Below are positions 8,810 to 17,373 of a DNA stretch of 64,000 bases, piece by piece; position 1 is the stretch's first letter; each line of letters begins with the position of its first letter. The notes below the pieces were generated by a model that saw only the letters and a program-made list of their open reading frames with translations, was not told where the DNA came from and did not search any database. The position numbers and the translations under genes are program-made. The stretch comes from Haloferax litoreum (GTDB lineage Archaea > Halobacteriota > Halobacteria > Halobacteriales > Haloferacaceae), in contig NZ_WKJO01000001.1 in the NCBI RefSeq assembly GCF_009674605.1, forward strand, positions 1,054,001-1,118,000, given 5' to 3'.

Positions 8810-10618
8810 ATGGTACAAGTTATTTGGCTGGTCGTTACCGTACTTGCGTTGTTCACGGTGGGGTATTTCGGTTACTCCCGGTACCTCGCACGATTCGTCG
8901 AACTCGACGATAGTCGTGATACACCGGCGCACAAGTACGAAGACGGTCAAGAGTACGTACCGGCGAAGAAGCCGGTCTTACTGGGGCATCACTATTCGAG
9001 TATTGCAGGCGGGGCTCCCATCGTGGGGCCAATTACGGCTGGTGTGGTGTGGGGGTGGCTCCCCGCACTCGCGTGGATTGCTATCGGAAACCCACTTCTC
9101 GGTAGTGTCCACGACTTCGTGTCGCTGTCGAGCAGTCTGCGACACGACGGAAAGTCTATCGGGTACATCATCGGCGAGTACGTGGGCGAACGCGGCAAGA
9201 ACATGCTGCTGTGGTTCGCGTTCCTCACCATCATCCTCGTCGTCGCGGTGTTCGCCCTCGTGGTGGCCATCGTGTTCAACGCGTACCCCGAGGCGGCGAC
9301 GGCGAGTCTGGTCTACATCGCCCTCGCCATCCTGTTCGGGATGTACCTCTACCAACTGAACCTGCCGTTCCTTCCGGGCACGGTCGGGTTCGTCGCCGCC
9401 ATGTTCATCGGTGTGTACTTCGGCATTCAGTTCCCGATTGCACTGTTCGAACCTGCGGCACGCGCACCGGCGTCGACCATCGTCCTGCTCGGCAGTGGCG
9501 GGTCGTGGCTTCCGGCAGCGGGCGCGTTCGGTGCTAACGCCGCGGCGTGGATTCCGATTATCCTCGTCTACGGTGCACTCGCGAGTGCCCTTCCGGTGTG
9601 GGTACTCCTGCAACCGCGTGACTACCTCTCGTCGTTCCTGCTCTACGCAGGTGTCGGCGGGGCACTGCTCGCAATCATCGTCGGCACGCTCGTCGGCACC
9701 TCGTCGCAACCGCTCGTGACGAACCTCGAACCGTTCTACGGATTCATGGGCCGGACTGGGACGCCGTTGTTCCCGCTCCTGTTCATCACCATCGCGTGTG
9801 GGACCATCAGCGGATTCCACTCGCTCGTCTCTTCGGGGACCACCTCGAAGCAACTCAACAAGGAGTCTGACGCGCGGATGATTGGCTACGGCGGCATGCT
9901 CGGTGAGGGTCTCCTCGCCACTGTCGCGCTCGCAACGGTCGCTATCGTCGCTCCCGACGTGGGTGGCGGTATCGGCCTCGCCCTGCCGACGTTCGCGGCA
10001 GGTGGCGGTATCATCCTGACGAGTTTCGGTGTCCCGACGTCCTTCGGTGGTCCGTTCATGGCTCTCGTGCTCGTGAGTTTCCTGCTCACGTCCACTGACA
10101 CGGCCGTGCGCCTCGGCCGCTACATGATGGAAGAAATCGTCGGCACGCCCGAGTCGTCGGCCCAAGAACTCGCGACCAACCGCTGGGGCAACGCTGCGGT
10201 GCAGGCTATCCCGGCGTACGTCCTCATCACGAGTGGGTCGTGGCTCACCCTCTGGCAACTGTTCGGCGGTGCCAACCAGCTTCTCGCTGCGCTGGCACTC
10301 CTGACGGCTACGGTGTGGCTGGCCAACTGGGACGACTCGAAGCAGCTCATCAGCACCGGCGGTCCGATGGCCCTGATGGTCACCATCACGAGCCTCGGTC
10401 TGCTGTGGCTGGCGATTCACGACAACATCTACGCGAAGTTCCTCAACGCCGAGTGGATGGCGTCGGCCACGACGGTCTCGATGATTTCGGCAGTCGTCCA
10501 GATTATCCTGGCGTTCACGCTCATCTACCTGGCGCTCTCGCTCGCCAAGATGGGCTACGAGAACATCCAGGACGTGCGGGGTTCGAGCAGCGGTCACGTA
10601 ACCCCGAACGACGACTAA
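8810..10618 (+). CDS. cstA: CstA-family carbon-starvation carrier
   Basis: A 602-residue polytopic membrane protein with about 16 hydrophobic helices. The family signature region GHHYSSIAGGAPIVGPITAG lies near residues 55-74, and conserved segments such as SLRHDGKSIGYIIGEYVG follow. CstA proteins import peptides or pyruvate when carbon is scarce. The ATG at 8810 starts directly before the first helix; an in-frame ATG at 8792 adds six residues and is nearer to where a TATA-like element (about 8761-8772) would place the transcript start, so the true start is uncertain. The gene is monocistronic and faces a convergent gene across a T-rich terminator. Confidence 0.9.
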   Translation: MVQVIWLVVTVLALFTVGYFGYSRYLARFVELDDSRDTPAHKYEDGQEYVPAKKPVLLGHHYSSIAGGAPIVGPITAGVVWGWLPALAWIAIGNPLLGSVHDFVSLSSSLRHDGKSIGYIIGEYVGERGKNMLLWFAFLTIILVVAVFALVVAIVFNAYPEAATASLVYIALAILFGMYLYQLNLPFLPGTVGFVAAMFIGVYFGIQFPIALFEPAARAPASTIVLLGSGGSWLPAAGAFGANAAAWIPIILVYGALASALPVWVLLQPRDYLSSFLLYAGVGGALLAIIVGTLVGTSSQPLVTNLEPFYGFMGRTGTPLFPLLFITIACGTISGFHSLVSSGTTSKQLNKESDARMIGYGGMLGEGLLATVALATVAIVAPDVGGGIGLALPTFAAGGGIILTSFGVPTSFGGPFMALVLVSFLLTSTDTAVRLGRYMMEEIVGTPESSAQELATNRWGNAAVQAIPAYVLITSGSWLTLWQLFGGANQLLAALALLTATVWLANWDDSKQLISTGGPMALMVTITSLGLLWLAIHDNIYAKFLNAEWMASATTVSMISAVVQIILAFTLIYLALSLAKMGYENIQDVRGSSSGHVTPNDD

Positions 10619-10636
10619 CGTCGCGAAACCATCCGA

Positions 10637-10650
10637 CGGTTCTTTTTTTA
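10637..10650. terminator. T-rich terminator after cstA
   Basis: A run of seven T residues (10643-10649) follows the cstA stop by about 25 nt. Archaeal RNA polymerase stops at such oligo-U tracts. The same site holds the TAA of the convergent gene on the minus strand, so the two genes meet here with almost no spacer. Confidence 0.6.
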
Positions 10651-11274
10651 TCGACGCAATCGCTCGACGAGTCGCTGCACGACGCCCTTCGAACTCGTGG
10701 GTGAGATATCGGTCCAGAGGGTAAAGGCGTCCACCGAGTCGGCGTTTCGACTCGCGATTGCCGCCTCGTCGTCGGGGGCGACGACGGCGACGTTCATCTC
10801 GACGTGGCCGTAGTAGCCGAACTTGATGAGCGTCCGGTCCGCGAAGTCGGAGACGAAGTCGTGGACGTCTTCCGGGACGTCGGGCGCGACGAGGACGAAC
10901 GTGAAGTCCGTCCCGAAGTGCTCTGGACTCGGTTCGACCCACAGGTCGGCGAGTTCGTGCCCCAACTCGACGAGGCGTTCGAGTTCGGCGATAGTCGCGG
11001 TGTCGACGCGACGGGCGAAGAGGTACTCCTTCGCGTGGTGGTTCGCGTAGTTGATGGACCGATGCATGAACTGCTTTTGCGTCTCCATCAGCATCGACCC
11101 GAAGAGGTCGAACCGCTCACCGCGGACGACGGAGTTCTTCTCCAAGTCGTAGTGGAACATCAGTCGGTCACTCACTCGGTCGAGATACTCGTCGTCCCAC
11201 TCGGGAACGTCGAGGTCCGGGCCGTCAGTGTCGTCCCGATTGTCGCTTCTTCCGGGGTGTCCGACGTCGCTCAT
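10648..11274 (-). CDS. Conserved haloarchaeal hypothetical protein
   Basis: A 208-residue soluble acidic protein, convergent with cstA. The first 30 residues are Asp-rich and probably disordered. Around residues 35-80 it reads as helical (DRLMFHYDLEKNSVVRGERF, MLMETQKQFMHRSINYANHH), and the C-terminal half looks like an alpha/beta fold (FTFVLVAPDVP, EMNVAVVAPDD). I do not recognise a family. Its ATG overlaps the TGA of the upstream cupin gene (ATGA at 11271-11274), so the two form an operon. No catalytic motif is evident. Confidence 0.75.
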   Translation of the reverse strand: MSDVGHPGRSDNRDDTDGPDLDVPEWDDEYLDRVSDRLMFHYDLEKNSVVRGERFDLFGSMLMETQKQFMHRSINYANHHAKEYLFARRVDTATIAELERLVELGHELADLWVEPSPEHFGTDFTFVLVAPDVPEDVHDFVSDFADRTLIKFGYYGHVEMNVAVVAPDDEAAIASRNADSVDAFTLWTDISPTSSKGVVQRLVERLRR

Positions 11275-11651
11275 CGCTCGTCGGAGTCGTACGCTTCGGC
11301 GTCACCCGACACGGCAGGTGCACCGATGGCGAGGATGTCGACCGCCTCAGTCGCGTCGTCCGGGTTGTGAGCGCGGTGCGGACTCTCCGGGTCGGCGACG
11401 AACAACTCGTCTGCCGACACCTCGAACGTCTCGTCTGGCGTCTCGACGAACAGTGTGCCCGAGAGGACGTAGAACGCCTCTTCCTGTTCGGTGTGATAGT
11501 GGTACTTCAGCGGCACCTGTTCGCCCGGTTCGGCGCGGAAGCGATTGAGTGCGAACTGTTCTAAGCCGCCTTCGACGCCGATGCGTCGAAGTTCGCATGG
11601 TCGGTCTGGTATCGGTTCGACGTCGTCCGTGTCCACGACGCGGTATCCCAT
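11271..11651 (-). CDS. Cupin-domain protein
   Basis: The 126-residue product is a single cupin barrel. Motif 1 is PGEQVPLKYHYHTEQEEAFY, with the HxH and Glu ligands of a metal site, then GTLFVETPDE; motif 2 is DPESPHRAHN with the third His. Small cupins bind a divalent metal and act as isomerases, dioxygenases or sugar-binding proteins; which applies here cannot be told. The ATG at 11649-11651 begins directly at the barrel, and the long upstream extension of the frame overlaps a divergent gene and is not used. Translationally coupled to the next gene. Confidence 0.85.
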   Translation of the reverse strand: MGYRVVDTDDVEPIPDRPCELRRIGVEGGLEQFALNRFRAEPGEQVPLKYHYHTEQEEAFYVLSGTLFVETPDETFEVSADELFVADPESPHRAHNPDDATEAVDILAIGAPAVSGDAEAYDSDER

Positions 11652-11739
11652 GAGACGGTGCAACACGTTCGTCCCTATAAGCCCGTCGCGACCGGTGGGA
11701 AACCAAGATTTATTCGTGATGGTTGCGAATCGGGCGCAC

Positions 11740-11949
11740 ATGGCAGGCCCGAACCGAGAGGCGTGTGGTCGGTGTTCGATGACGACCGTCGTCGATGCGA
11801 CGAGTACCGGCGACCGCGACCCATTCGGGGACGAGAAGATAGAACTCGACGAGTCGGAACTCCGGACAGCGTCGCCCAGTGCGTGGTTCGAAGGCCTCTC
11901 GAACCGCCTCGACGCCTTCGCAGAGCGTGTCATCTACGGCAATCGCTGA
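11740..11949 (+). CDS. Small haloarchaeal protein with one CxxC
   Basis: A 69-residue protein starting MAGPNREACGRC. It has one Cys pair near residues 9-12, an acidic middle (DPFGDEKIELDESEL), and an amphipathic C-terminal helix (AWFEGLSNRLDAFAERVIYG). A TATA-like TTTATT at about 11709-11714 lies 27 nt before the ATG at 11740, supporting a leaderless start there rather than at the in-frame ATG at 11719. A single CxxC could bind zinc as a dimer. I recognise no family. Confidence 0.6.
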   Translation: MAGPNREACGRCSMTTVVDATSTGDRDPFGDEKIELDESELRTASPSAWFEGLSNRLDAFAERVIYGNR

Positions 11950-12076
11950 GCGTTTCGACCGACCGAAGCGCCCTCGCTGGTTCTCGACTGATTGCTTCTC
12001 TCTTCAGTAAATTTTCCTCGTGTGAGAGGGGTTCTCGGAGAATTTTTATCTCTTGGCACGTAGTCCAGTCAACGAC

Positions 12077-12769
12077 ATGGAAGAGAGCATCTCCGGATTC
12101 AAATGCCGGGGCTCTTGGGGGGAAGTCGTCGAACACGGGGAGCGAATCACCCGTGCCCTCCGCGAGTCCGGGGTCGAAGGCGCGCACTTCGACGACTGGG
12201 ACGAGTGGCGGCCAAAATCGCACGAGCGACTGGGAGAAGACGTCAACGAGAAGACGGCCAAGCAAGCGAGTGTCGGCGAGGGCGAAGGTGAGAAGGAGGG
12301 GAAAGCGCCCAACGAAGACCTGAAGACGGCCGGCGAGAAGTTGTCTCGTTCCTACGAGAAAATCGAAGCGGGAGACGACGAGGGTGCCGTCGAGTCGTGG
12401 CAAGACTCCATCAACTACGTCGCGCGTGCTGCCGACTCCGCCGGGCGGAAAGCCCTCCGCAAAGTCGAAGACACCGTCTACCGGAAGGTGATGACGCAGT
12501 TGGCCCCGTACTACTTCGACAACGAACTCATCAGTGCCAACATCCAGCAGGTCGGCCGTGGAACGGGCGACGAAGTGTTCGTCTTCGAGGTCAACGTCAA
12601 CGACGACGGCCTGAAGACGAACGTCTCGGAGATGCTCCGAAACTACGAGGACGAAGTGGACCGCTGGCACATCGACACCGAGAAAGAGACGGAAGTCGCG
12701 GAGGTTGTCGAAGGCGTCGAGGTGCCGGTCACAGACGCAGAGAAGCGGTCCAAGTCGACGACGAACTGA
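12077..12769 (+). CDS. Conserved haloarchaeal protein (resembles DUF5828)
   Basis: The 230-residue protein begins MEESISGFKCRGSWGEVVEH. It has a charged, probably disordered segment at residues 60-90 and a helical centre (EDLKTAGEKLSRSYEKIEAG, YVARAADSAGRKALRKVEDT). A beta-rich end follows, DEVFVFEVNVNDDGLKTNVS. From memory it resembles the haloarchaeal family DUF5828, whose function is unknown; I could not check. A TATA-like TTTTTATC sits about 28 nt before the ATG, so it is probably leaderless. Oddly, its last six codons and stop lie inside the first unit of a 57-bp tandem repeat that continues downstream. Confidence 0.8.
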   Translation: MEESISGFKCRGSWGEVVEHGERITRALRESGVEGAHFDDWDEWRPKSHERLGEDVNEKTAKQASVGEGEGEKEGKAPNEDLKTAGEKLSRSYEKIEAGDDEGAVESWQDSINYVARAADSAGRKALRKVEDTVYRKVMTQLAPYYFDNELISANIQQVGRGTGDEVFVFEVNVNDDGLKTNVSEMLRNYEDEVDRWHIDTEKETEVAEVVEGVEVPVTDAEKRSKSTTN

Positions 12770-12911
12770 CGGGAGTGGAGTCTACCGGTGACTCGTCGTG
12801 GGGTTGGGAAGTCGACGACGAACTGACGGGAGTGGAGTCTACCGGTGACTCGTTGTGGGGTTGGGAAGTCGACGACGAACTGACGGGAGTGGAGTCTGCC
12901 GGTGACTCGTT
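12752..12911 (+). repeat. 57-bp tandem repeat, 2.8 copies, starting inside the 3' end of the preceding gene
   Basis: Units start at 12752, 12809 and 12866, each beginning AAGTCGACGACGAACTGACG; the third is cut short near 12911. Copies differ at only a few bases (for example TCGTCG versus TCGTTG, and TACCGG versus TGCCGG). The first unit contains the last codons and TGA of the upstream gene, so the array is a duplication of that gene's end plus about 40 bp of its flank. Each unit holds an interrupted palindrome, GAGTC-N7-GACTC, centred on ACCGGT or GCCGGT. The period is a multiple of three, and one other forward frame stays open through all copies. Confidence 0.95.
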
Positions 12912-13004
12912 CCTCACTCAGTCCCCTCTGTTCGGTCTGGGTTTCGCCGCACGCACCTCTCACCCTTCGATAATACTGATACGGCTCGCCCGAAATGTGA
13001 GTGT

Positions 13005-13244
13005 ATGGCCGACTTGCTCCGAATCGAGTCTGGGGAGTTGACCGCCGACGAGATTCTCGACGCGCTTCTCGATGGGCATCGCATCATCGTCCGGGCTGAG
13101 ATGCTCGGCGGGATTCACGAGGTGACGCTCCGTCACGACGGGTCGACGTTCTACTGCGACACGCCGACGACGCTCCACAAACACGAAGACGAAGCCGGGA
13201 TGCGGACGTGCGTGACGAAGATGGGATACGCGAAAGACGAGTAG
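13005..13244 (+). CDS. Small conserved haloarchaeal protein
   Basis: A 79-residue soluble protein starting MADLLRIESGELTADEILDA, mixed alpha/beta, with a single Cys pair far apart (FYCDTP and RTCVTK). The pattern GHRIIVRAEMLGGIHEVTLR followed by FYCDTPTTLHKHEDEAGM suggests a small beta-hairpin domain. No family recognised. A weak TATA-like TAATACT lies about 30 nt before the ATG. It stands between the tandem repeat and the TrmB-like regulator gene on the same strand. Confidence 0.7.
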   Translation: MADLLRIESGELTADEILDALLDGHRIIVRAEMLGGIHEVTLRHDGSTFYCDTPTTLHKHEDEAGMRTCVTKMGYAKDE

Positions 13245-13334
13245 ACTGCGTGTCGGGTCGGGGTACTTCTCCGGCGGAGCAACGCCTTCGCCGCTTGGTG
13301 AGGGTTTAATTCGGCGGACAGCGAACAGATGTGC

Positions 13335-13706
13335 ATGGCTGATGCACCGGATATGGAAGACCTGATGGAGACTGACGACCCGAATTTCGGGCACGTCCTC
13401 GCCTGTGTCTTCGGAATCCAGAGCCACGAGAGTCGGACGTACCTCGCGCTCCTCGACAACCCCGGAAGCACCGTCGCAGAACTCGCCGAAGTTCTCGAAC
13501 GCGACCGGAGCAACGTCAATCGCTCGCTGACGACGCTGCTCGACAAGGGCCTCGCAGAGCGCAAACGCCGACTGCTGGACCCCGGCGGCTACGTCTACCA
13601 GTACACGGCGACGCCGCTCCCGGAGGCCAAAGAGATGATGCACGCCGCCCTCGACGAGTGGGCCGACGACGTGCACGCTCGTATCGACGCCTTCGGCGAG
13701 TCGTAA
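13335..13706 (+). CDS. TrmB/MarR-like winged-helix transcriptional regulator
   Basis: A 123-residue one-domain regulator. The helix-turn-helix spans about residues 33-75: ESRTYLALLDNPGSTVAELA, then RDRSNVNRSLTTLLDKGLAE as recognition helix, then a wing (RLLDPGGYVYQYTA). The C-terminal helix probably makes the dimer. TTTAAT at 13305-13310 places the transcript start near 13334, so I chose the ATG at 13335 rather than the in-frame ATG two codons earlier. No ligand domain is present. Its target is unknown; it lies upstream of thrC on the same strand with a 93-nt gap. Confidence 0.85.
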   Translation: MADAPDMEDLMETDDPNFGHVLACVFGIQSHESRTYLALLDNPGSTVAELAEVLERDRSNVNRSLTTLLDKGLAERKRRLLDPGGYVYQYTATPLPEAKEMMHAALDEWADDVHARIDAFGES

Positions 13707-13799
13707 GCAGCAGTGCGCTTCACGTCCGTCTCGCTGTCGGTCCGGTAGGTACCGCCCAAACCCACCTGCTTTTGTCCCTCTGGTGCCACGCCCCGACCA

Positions 13800-15059
13800 A
13801 TGAGCCTCGAACTCACGGCACCTATCCCCGAGGAGCCATCTGTCGCCGACGACGGCACCTGGCTCGAATGTATCGAGTGCGGCGAACAGTTCGCACCGTT
13901 CGACGACGTACGGTACACGTGTGACGACTGTGACGGCCTCCTCGAAGTTCGCTACGCGTCCCCGCCGACGTGGGACGACTTCGAGGGCCGCGGCGTCTGG
14001 CGCTACAACGCCGCGCTCCCGTTCGAAGAAGGCGTCTCGCTCCCCGAGGGCGCGACGCCGCTGCACACCGTCCCGCGCCTCGAATCTGACGTCGGCGTCG
14101 AGACGCTTCGCATTAAACACGAGGGGATGAACCCCACGGGGTCGTTCAAAGACCGCGGCATGACCGTCGGCGTCCGCGTCGCGAAGGAACTCGGCGTCGG
14201 GCGTCTCGCCTGCGCTTCGACGGGTAACACCTCGGCCGCCCTCGCAGCATACGGCGCGCGCGGTGGGATGGAGACGCTCGTTTTGCTCCCTGCCGGGAAG
14301 GTCGCCGCCGGGAAGATTGCGCAGGCGGCGCTCCACGACGCCCGCATCCTCGAAGTCGACGGCAACTTCGACTCGTGTCTCGACATCGTACAGGACCTCG
14401 CCGCCCGCGGTGAGGTCTACCTCCTCAACTCGCTGAACCCCTTCCGCCTCGAAGGCCAGAAGACCATCGGCCTCGAAATTCTCGAAGAGTTCTTCGACGA
14501 CTACGGCACGTACCCAGACCGAATCGTCCTCCCCGTCGGCAACGCGGGCAACACCTCGGCGCTCTACAAGGCGTTCCGCGAACTCGTCCAGTCGGGTGCG
14601 CTCGACGCCGAGGACGTGCCGAAACTGACGGGCGTGCAGGCAGAGGGTGCCGCCCCGATGGTCGAAGCCATCGAGAACGGGTGGGACGAGACGCGCCGCT
14701 GGGACGACGTGGAGACGCGTGCGACGGCCATCCGTATCGGCAACCCCGTCAACGCGCCGAAGGCACTCCCCGGAATCCGCGAGACGGGCGGCACTGCCGT
14801 CGCCGTCTCGGACGAGGAAATCACCGAGGCACAGCGTGACCTCGCCGCCGAGGGCGTCGGCGTCGAACCCGCGTCCGCGGCGTCTGTTGCCGGCCTCCGC
14901 AAACTCCGCGAGAACGGCACGGTCAGCGAAGACGAACAGGTCGTCTGTCTCACGACGGGGCACCTCCTGAAGGACCCCGACGCGGCGTTCGAGGCCGGTG
15001 ACGACCCCGAACCGGTCCCGAACGATACCGACGCAGTGCTCGAACACCTCGCCGAGTAA
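13800..15059 (+). CDS. thrC: Threonine synthase
   Basis: The 419-residue PLP enzyme makes threonine from O-phosphohomoserine. The N-terminus carries a zinc ribbon (CIECG at residues 24-28, CDDCDG at 41-46), as in many archaeal ThrC proteins. The PLP-binding Lys is in NPTGSFKDRG (Lys 117), the phosphate loop is around STGNTSAALAAYGARGG, and GNAGNTSALYKAF is a further PLP-contact region. Length fits the class. No thrB or homoserine dehydrogenase lies alongside; the serine genes serA and serB follow within 3 kb. Confidence 0.96.
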   Translation: MSLELTAPIPEEPSVADDGTWLECIECGEQFAPFDDVRYTCDDCDGLLEVRYASPPTWDDFEGRGVWRYNAALPFEEGVSLPEGATPLHTVPRLESDVGVETLRIKHEGMNPTGSFKDRGMTVGVRVAKELGVGRLACASTGNTSAALAAYGARGGMETLVLLPAGKVAAGKIAQAALHDARILEVDGNFDSCLDIVQDLAARGEVYLLNSLNPFRLEGQKTIGLEILEEFFDDYGTYPDRIVLPVGNAGNTSALYKAFRELVQSGALDAEDVPKLTGVQAEGAAPMVEAIENGWDETRRWDDVETRATAIRIGNPVNAPKALPGIRETGGTAVAVSDEEITEAQRDLAAEGVGVEPASAASVAGLRKLRENGTVSEDEQVVCLTTGHLLKDPDAAFEAGDDPEPVPNDTDAVLEHLAE

Positions 15060-15178
15060 GCGGGGCGTTCGACCACCGACTTTCACCCACGACTTCGGCC
15101 TGCGACGGACGACCGCTGACGTGCGTCAGTTGTTCGTCTGACACGTCTTTTTCATTCTGTGTCACGTGGTACCACACG

Positions 15179-15628
15179 ATGTCGCTCAGTAGTCTGCCGA
15201 CCGGGACCATCGGAGGTGGGTCAGGGTCACGAACGTACCCCTCAGACGAGACGGGCACCGGCCACTCCGGGGCCGGCCCACCATCGTCGACCCGTCCTGC
15301 TGATTCCCCTCCAACGCAGGATGTCGCGTCGCTTCGCCGCGAGAACGAGGCGCTTCGCCGTGCGAACACGCGTCTCAAAGAACAACTCGATACGACCCAC
15401 GAGAATCGTCACGCGGTCATCGACCACTACGAACGGTTACTCGCAGAACGGTACCGAGAACACGCTCACGGGATGTCGTCACGAGCGTCGCAGTCGCCGA
15501 AGAATCGGTCGCAAAGAAGTGATACGTCGGCCGGCCTGCTGTCGTCCATCGGCCGTGGTCTTGGCCGCGTTCAGTCGGGCGTCGGCCGCGTTGTGATGCG
15601 AGTTGTGCCGTCGGTTGGCGGACGGTAA
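15179..15628 (+). CDS. Hypothetical protein with Ser/Thr-rich head and coiled coil
   Basis: A 149-residue protein in three parts. Residues 1-45 are rich in Ser, Thr, Gly and Pro and probably disordered. Residues 48-95 form a coiled coil (VASLRRENEALRRANTRLKE and onward). The end is basic and Gly/Val-rich (GLGRVQSGVGRVVMRVVPSV), perhaps membrane-associating. A T-rich element near 15147 precedes the ATG. No family recognised. It is convergent with serA, with only 6 nt between the stops. Reading as a real gene rests on its haloarchaeal codon pattern and promoter position. Confidence 0.55.
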   Translation: MSLSSLPTGTIGGGSGSRTYPSDETGTGHSGAGPPSSTRPADSPPTQDVASLRRENEALRRANTRLKEQLDTTHENRHAVIDHYERLLAERYREHAHGMSSRASQSPKNRSQRSDTSAGLLSSIGRGLGRVQSGVGRVVMRVVPSVGGR

Positions 15629-15634
15629 CCCTGC

Positions 15635-17212
15635 TTACAGGGTAATCGCGTCGACGTCGATGATACGGTCGTCTGCGAGCAGTTTCTCGCGGACGTCGTC
15701 CGTAACCTCGTCGTCGAGGTTGTAGACGGTCAGTGCCTCGCCGCCGGCCTTCGCGCGGCGGGCGTTGAACATCCCTGCGATGTTGACGTCGTTCTCGCCG
15801 AGGACGGTGCCGATGAAGCCGATGACGCCGGGTTTGTCGTAGTTGCGAGCGACGAGCATCTGGCCGTGCGGGATGGCGTCGAGTCGGTAGCCGTTGATGC
15901 GGACGATGCGCGGGTCGTCACCGGCGAAGAGCGTCCCCGAGATGGTCATCTCTTCGTCGCCGTTGCGGACGGTGACCGTCACGAGACTCTGGAAGTCCTC
16001 CGACTGGCGGGACTTCGACTCGGTGACTTCGATACCGCGCTCTTTCGCAATCTGTGGCGCGTTGACGGCGTTGACCTGCCATTCGAGGGGCGTGAAGACG
16101 CCCTTCAGGGCGGAGGCGGTGACGAGTTCGACGTCTTCGGCGGCGATGTCACCCTGATAGCTGACTTCGACTTCGCCGAGGCGTCCGTCGAGGAGTTGAC
16201 CGGCAATCTTGCCGGCGGTTTCGGCGATTTCGATGTAAGGTTGGATGCGTGGGAAGGCGCTCTCGTCCACCGAGGGGGCGTTGAGCGCGTTCATGACGGG
16301 TTCCTCACGGAGTGCGGCGACGACTTGGTCGGCCGTCGAGACGGCGACGTTCTCCTGTGCGGCCGAGGTGGATGCACCGAGGTGCGGCGTGACGACGACG
16401 TTCTCCACCGAGAGGAGTGGGTTGTCGGGCGAGACGGGTTCGTCGGCGAACACGTCGACTGCGGCACCGTCGAGGACGCCGCTTTCGACGGCCTCGGCGA
16501 GGGCGGCCTCGTCGACGACGCCGCCGCGGGCGCAGTTGATGAGGTAGCCGCTTCCCATCGTCTCGAGTTCGTCAGTGGAGATGAGGCCCTCCGTCTCGGG
16601 CGTCAGCGGCGTGTGGACCGTCAGGAAGTCGGCCCGCGAGAGACACTCGTCGAACTCCACGAGTTCGGCACCGAGTTGTTCCGCGCGCTCTTGGCCGATG
16701 TACGGGTCGTACGCGACGAGGTCCATCCCGAGTGAGTGGTACTTCTTCGCGACTTCTTGGCCGACGCGGCCGAGGCCGACGACGCCGAGCGTCTTCCCGT
16801 TGACTTCGTTGCCGAGGTAGTCGGACTTGGCCCACTCGCCGTTCTTCAGACGGGTGTGCGCCTGCGGAATCGAGCGTGCGGCGGCGAAGCCCATCGCAAC
16901 CGTGTGCTCGGCGGCGGCGCGAACGTTCCCTTCCGGTGCGTTGGCGACGATGACACCGTGTTCGGTGGCGGCGTCGATGTCGATGTTGTCGACACCGATA
17001 CCGGCACGGCCGACGATGACGAGGTCGGGTGCCGCCTCGAATACCTCGGCGGTGACCTGTGTCCCGGAGCGAACGATGAGCCCATTTGCGTCGGAGACGG
17101 CGTCCAGTAGCGCGTCGCCTTCGACATCGTATGCGGTCTCTACTTCGTACCCAGCCTCACGAAGTCTGTCCAGACCCGCATCGGCGATTGGGTCCGTGAC
17201 GAGTACCTTCAT
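15635..17212 (-). CDS. serA: D-3-phosphoglycerate dehydrogenase
   Basis: The 525-residue enzyme oxidises 3-phosphoglycerate to 3-phosphohydroxypyruvate, the first step of serine synthesis. It is the long form: a D-isomer 2-hydroxyacid dehydrogenase core with NAD loop GLGRVG (146-151) and catalytic Arg 229 (NCARGG), Glu 258 (FADEP) and His 277 (TPHLGAS). An intervening domain follows, then a C-terminal ACT domain (KPGVIGFIGTVLGENDVNIA) for feedback by serine. I took the ATG at 17210-17212; an upstream in-frame start adds 13 residues not seen in the family. serB lies divergently 160 bp away. Confidence 0.96.
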   Translation of the reverse strand: MKVLVTDPIADAGLDRLREAGYEVETAYDVEGDALLDAVSDANGLIVRSGTQVTAEVFEAAPDLVIVGRAGIGVDNIDIDAATEHGVIVANAPEGNVRAAAEHTVAMGFAAARSIPQAHTRLKNGEWAKSDYLGNEVNGKTLGVVGLGRVGQEVAKKYHSLGMDLVAYDPYIGQERAEQLGAELVEFDECLSRADFLTVHTPLTPETEGLISTDELETMGSGYLINCARGGVVDEAALAEAVESGVLDGAAVDVFADEPVSPDNPLLSVENVVVTPHLGASTSAAQENVAVSTADQVVAALREEPVMNALNAPSVDESAFPRIQPYIEIAETAGKIAGQLLDGRLGEVEVSYQGDIAAEDVELVTASALKGVFTPLEWQVNAVNAPQIAKERGIEVTESKSRQSEDFQSLVTVTVRNGDEEMTISGTLFAGDDPRIVRINGYRLDAIPHGQMLVARNYDKPGVIGFIGTVLGENDVNIAGMFNARRAKAGGEALTVYNLDDEVTDDVREKLLADDRIIDVDAITL

Positions 17213-17373
17213 GCGCGTAGGGACATACTCACGGGGGTTAAGAGTTGCCACAACGGCCGATATCGTGACAGTGAGAGTGTCTCACATGATTGTGTACTTG
17301 TCGAACGACTGTCTCTGTTCGGTGTTTCTGCCGACGCGGAAGCTTTGAAACCCCGCGGGAACGACGGGCACGT

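Noticed and set aside
8978-10942. 654-residue open frame opposite cstA
   Set aside because: Shadow of CstA and of the next gene; low-complexity Arg/Asp/Glu sequence, no start signal.
12752-12911. CRISPR array
   Set aside because: The 57-bp units are head-to-tail with no spacers between them and no cas genes nearby.
12397-13041. 214-residue frame that runs through the 57-bp repeats
   Set aside because: As a whole gene it is not credible: its first half is an out-of-frame reading of the conserved gene at 12077. Only the in-repeat part is noted as a possible frameshift tail.
12960-15086. 708-residue open frame opposite the TrmB-like regulator gene and thrC
   Set aside because: Spans several genuine genes on the other strand and has no recognisable domain.
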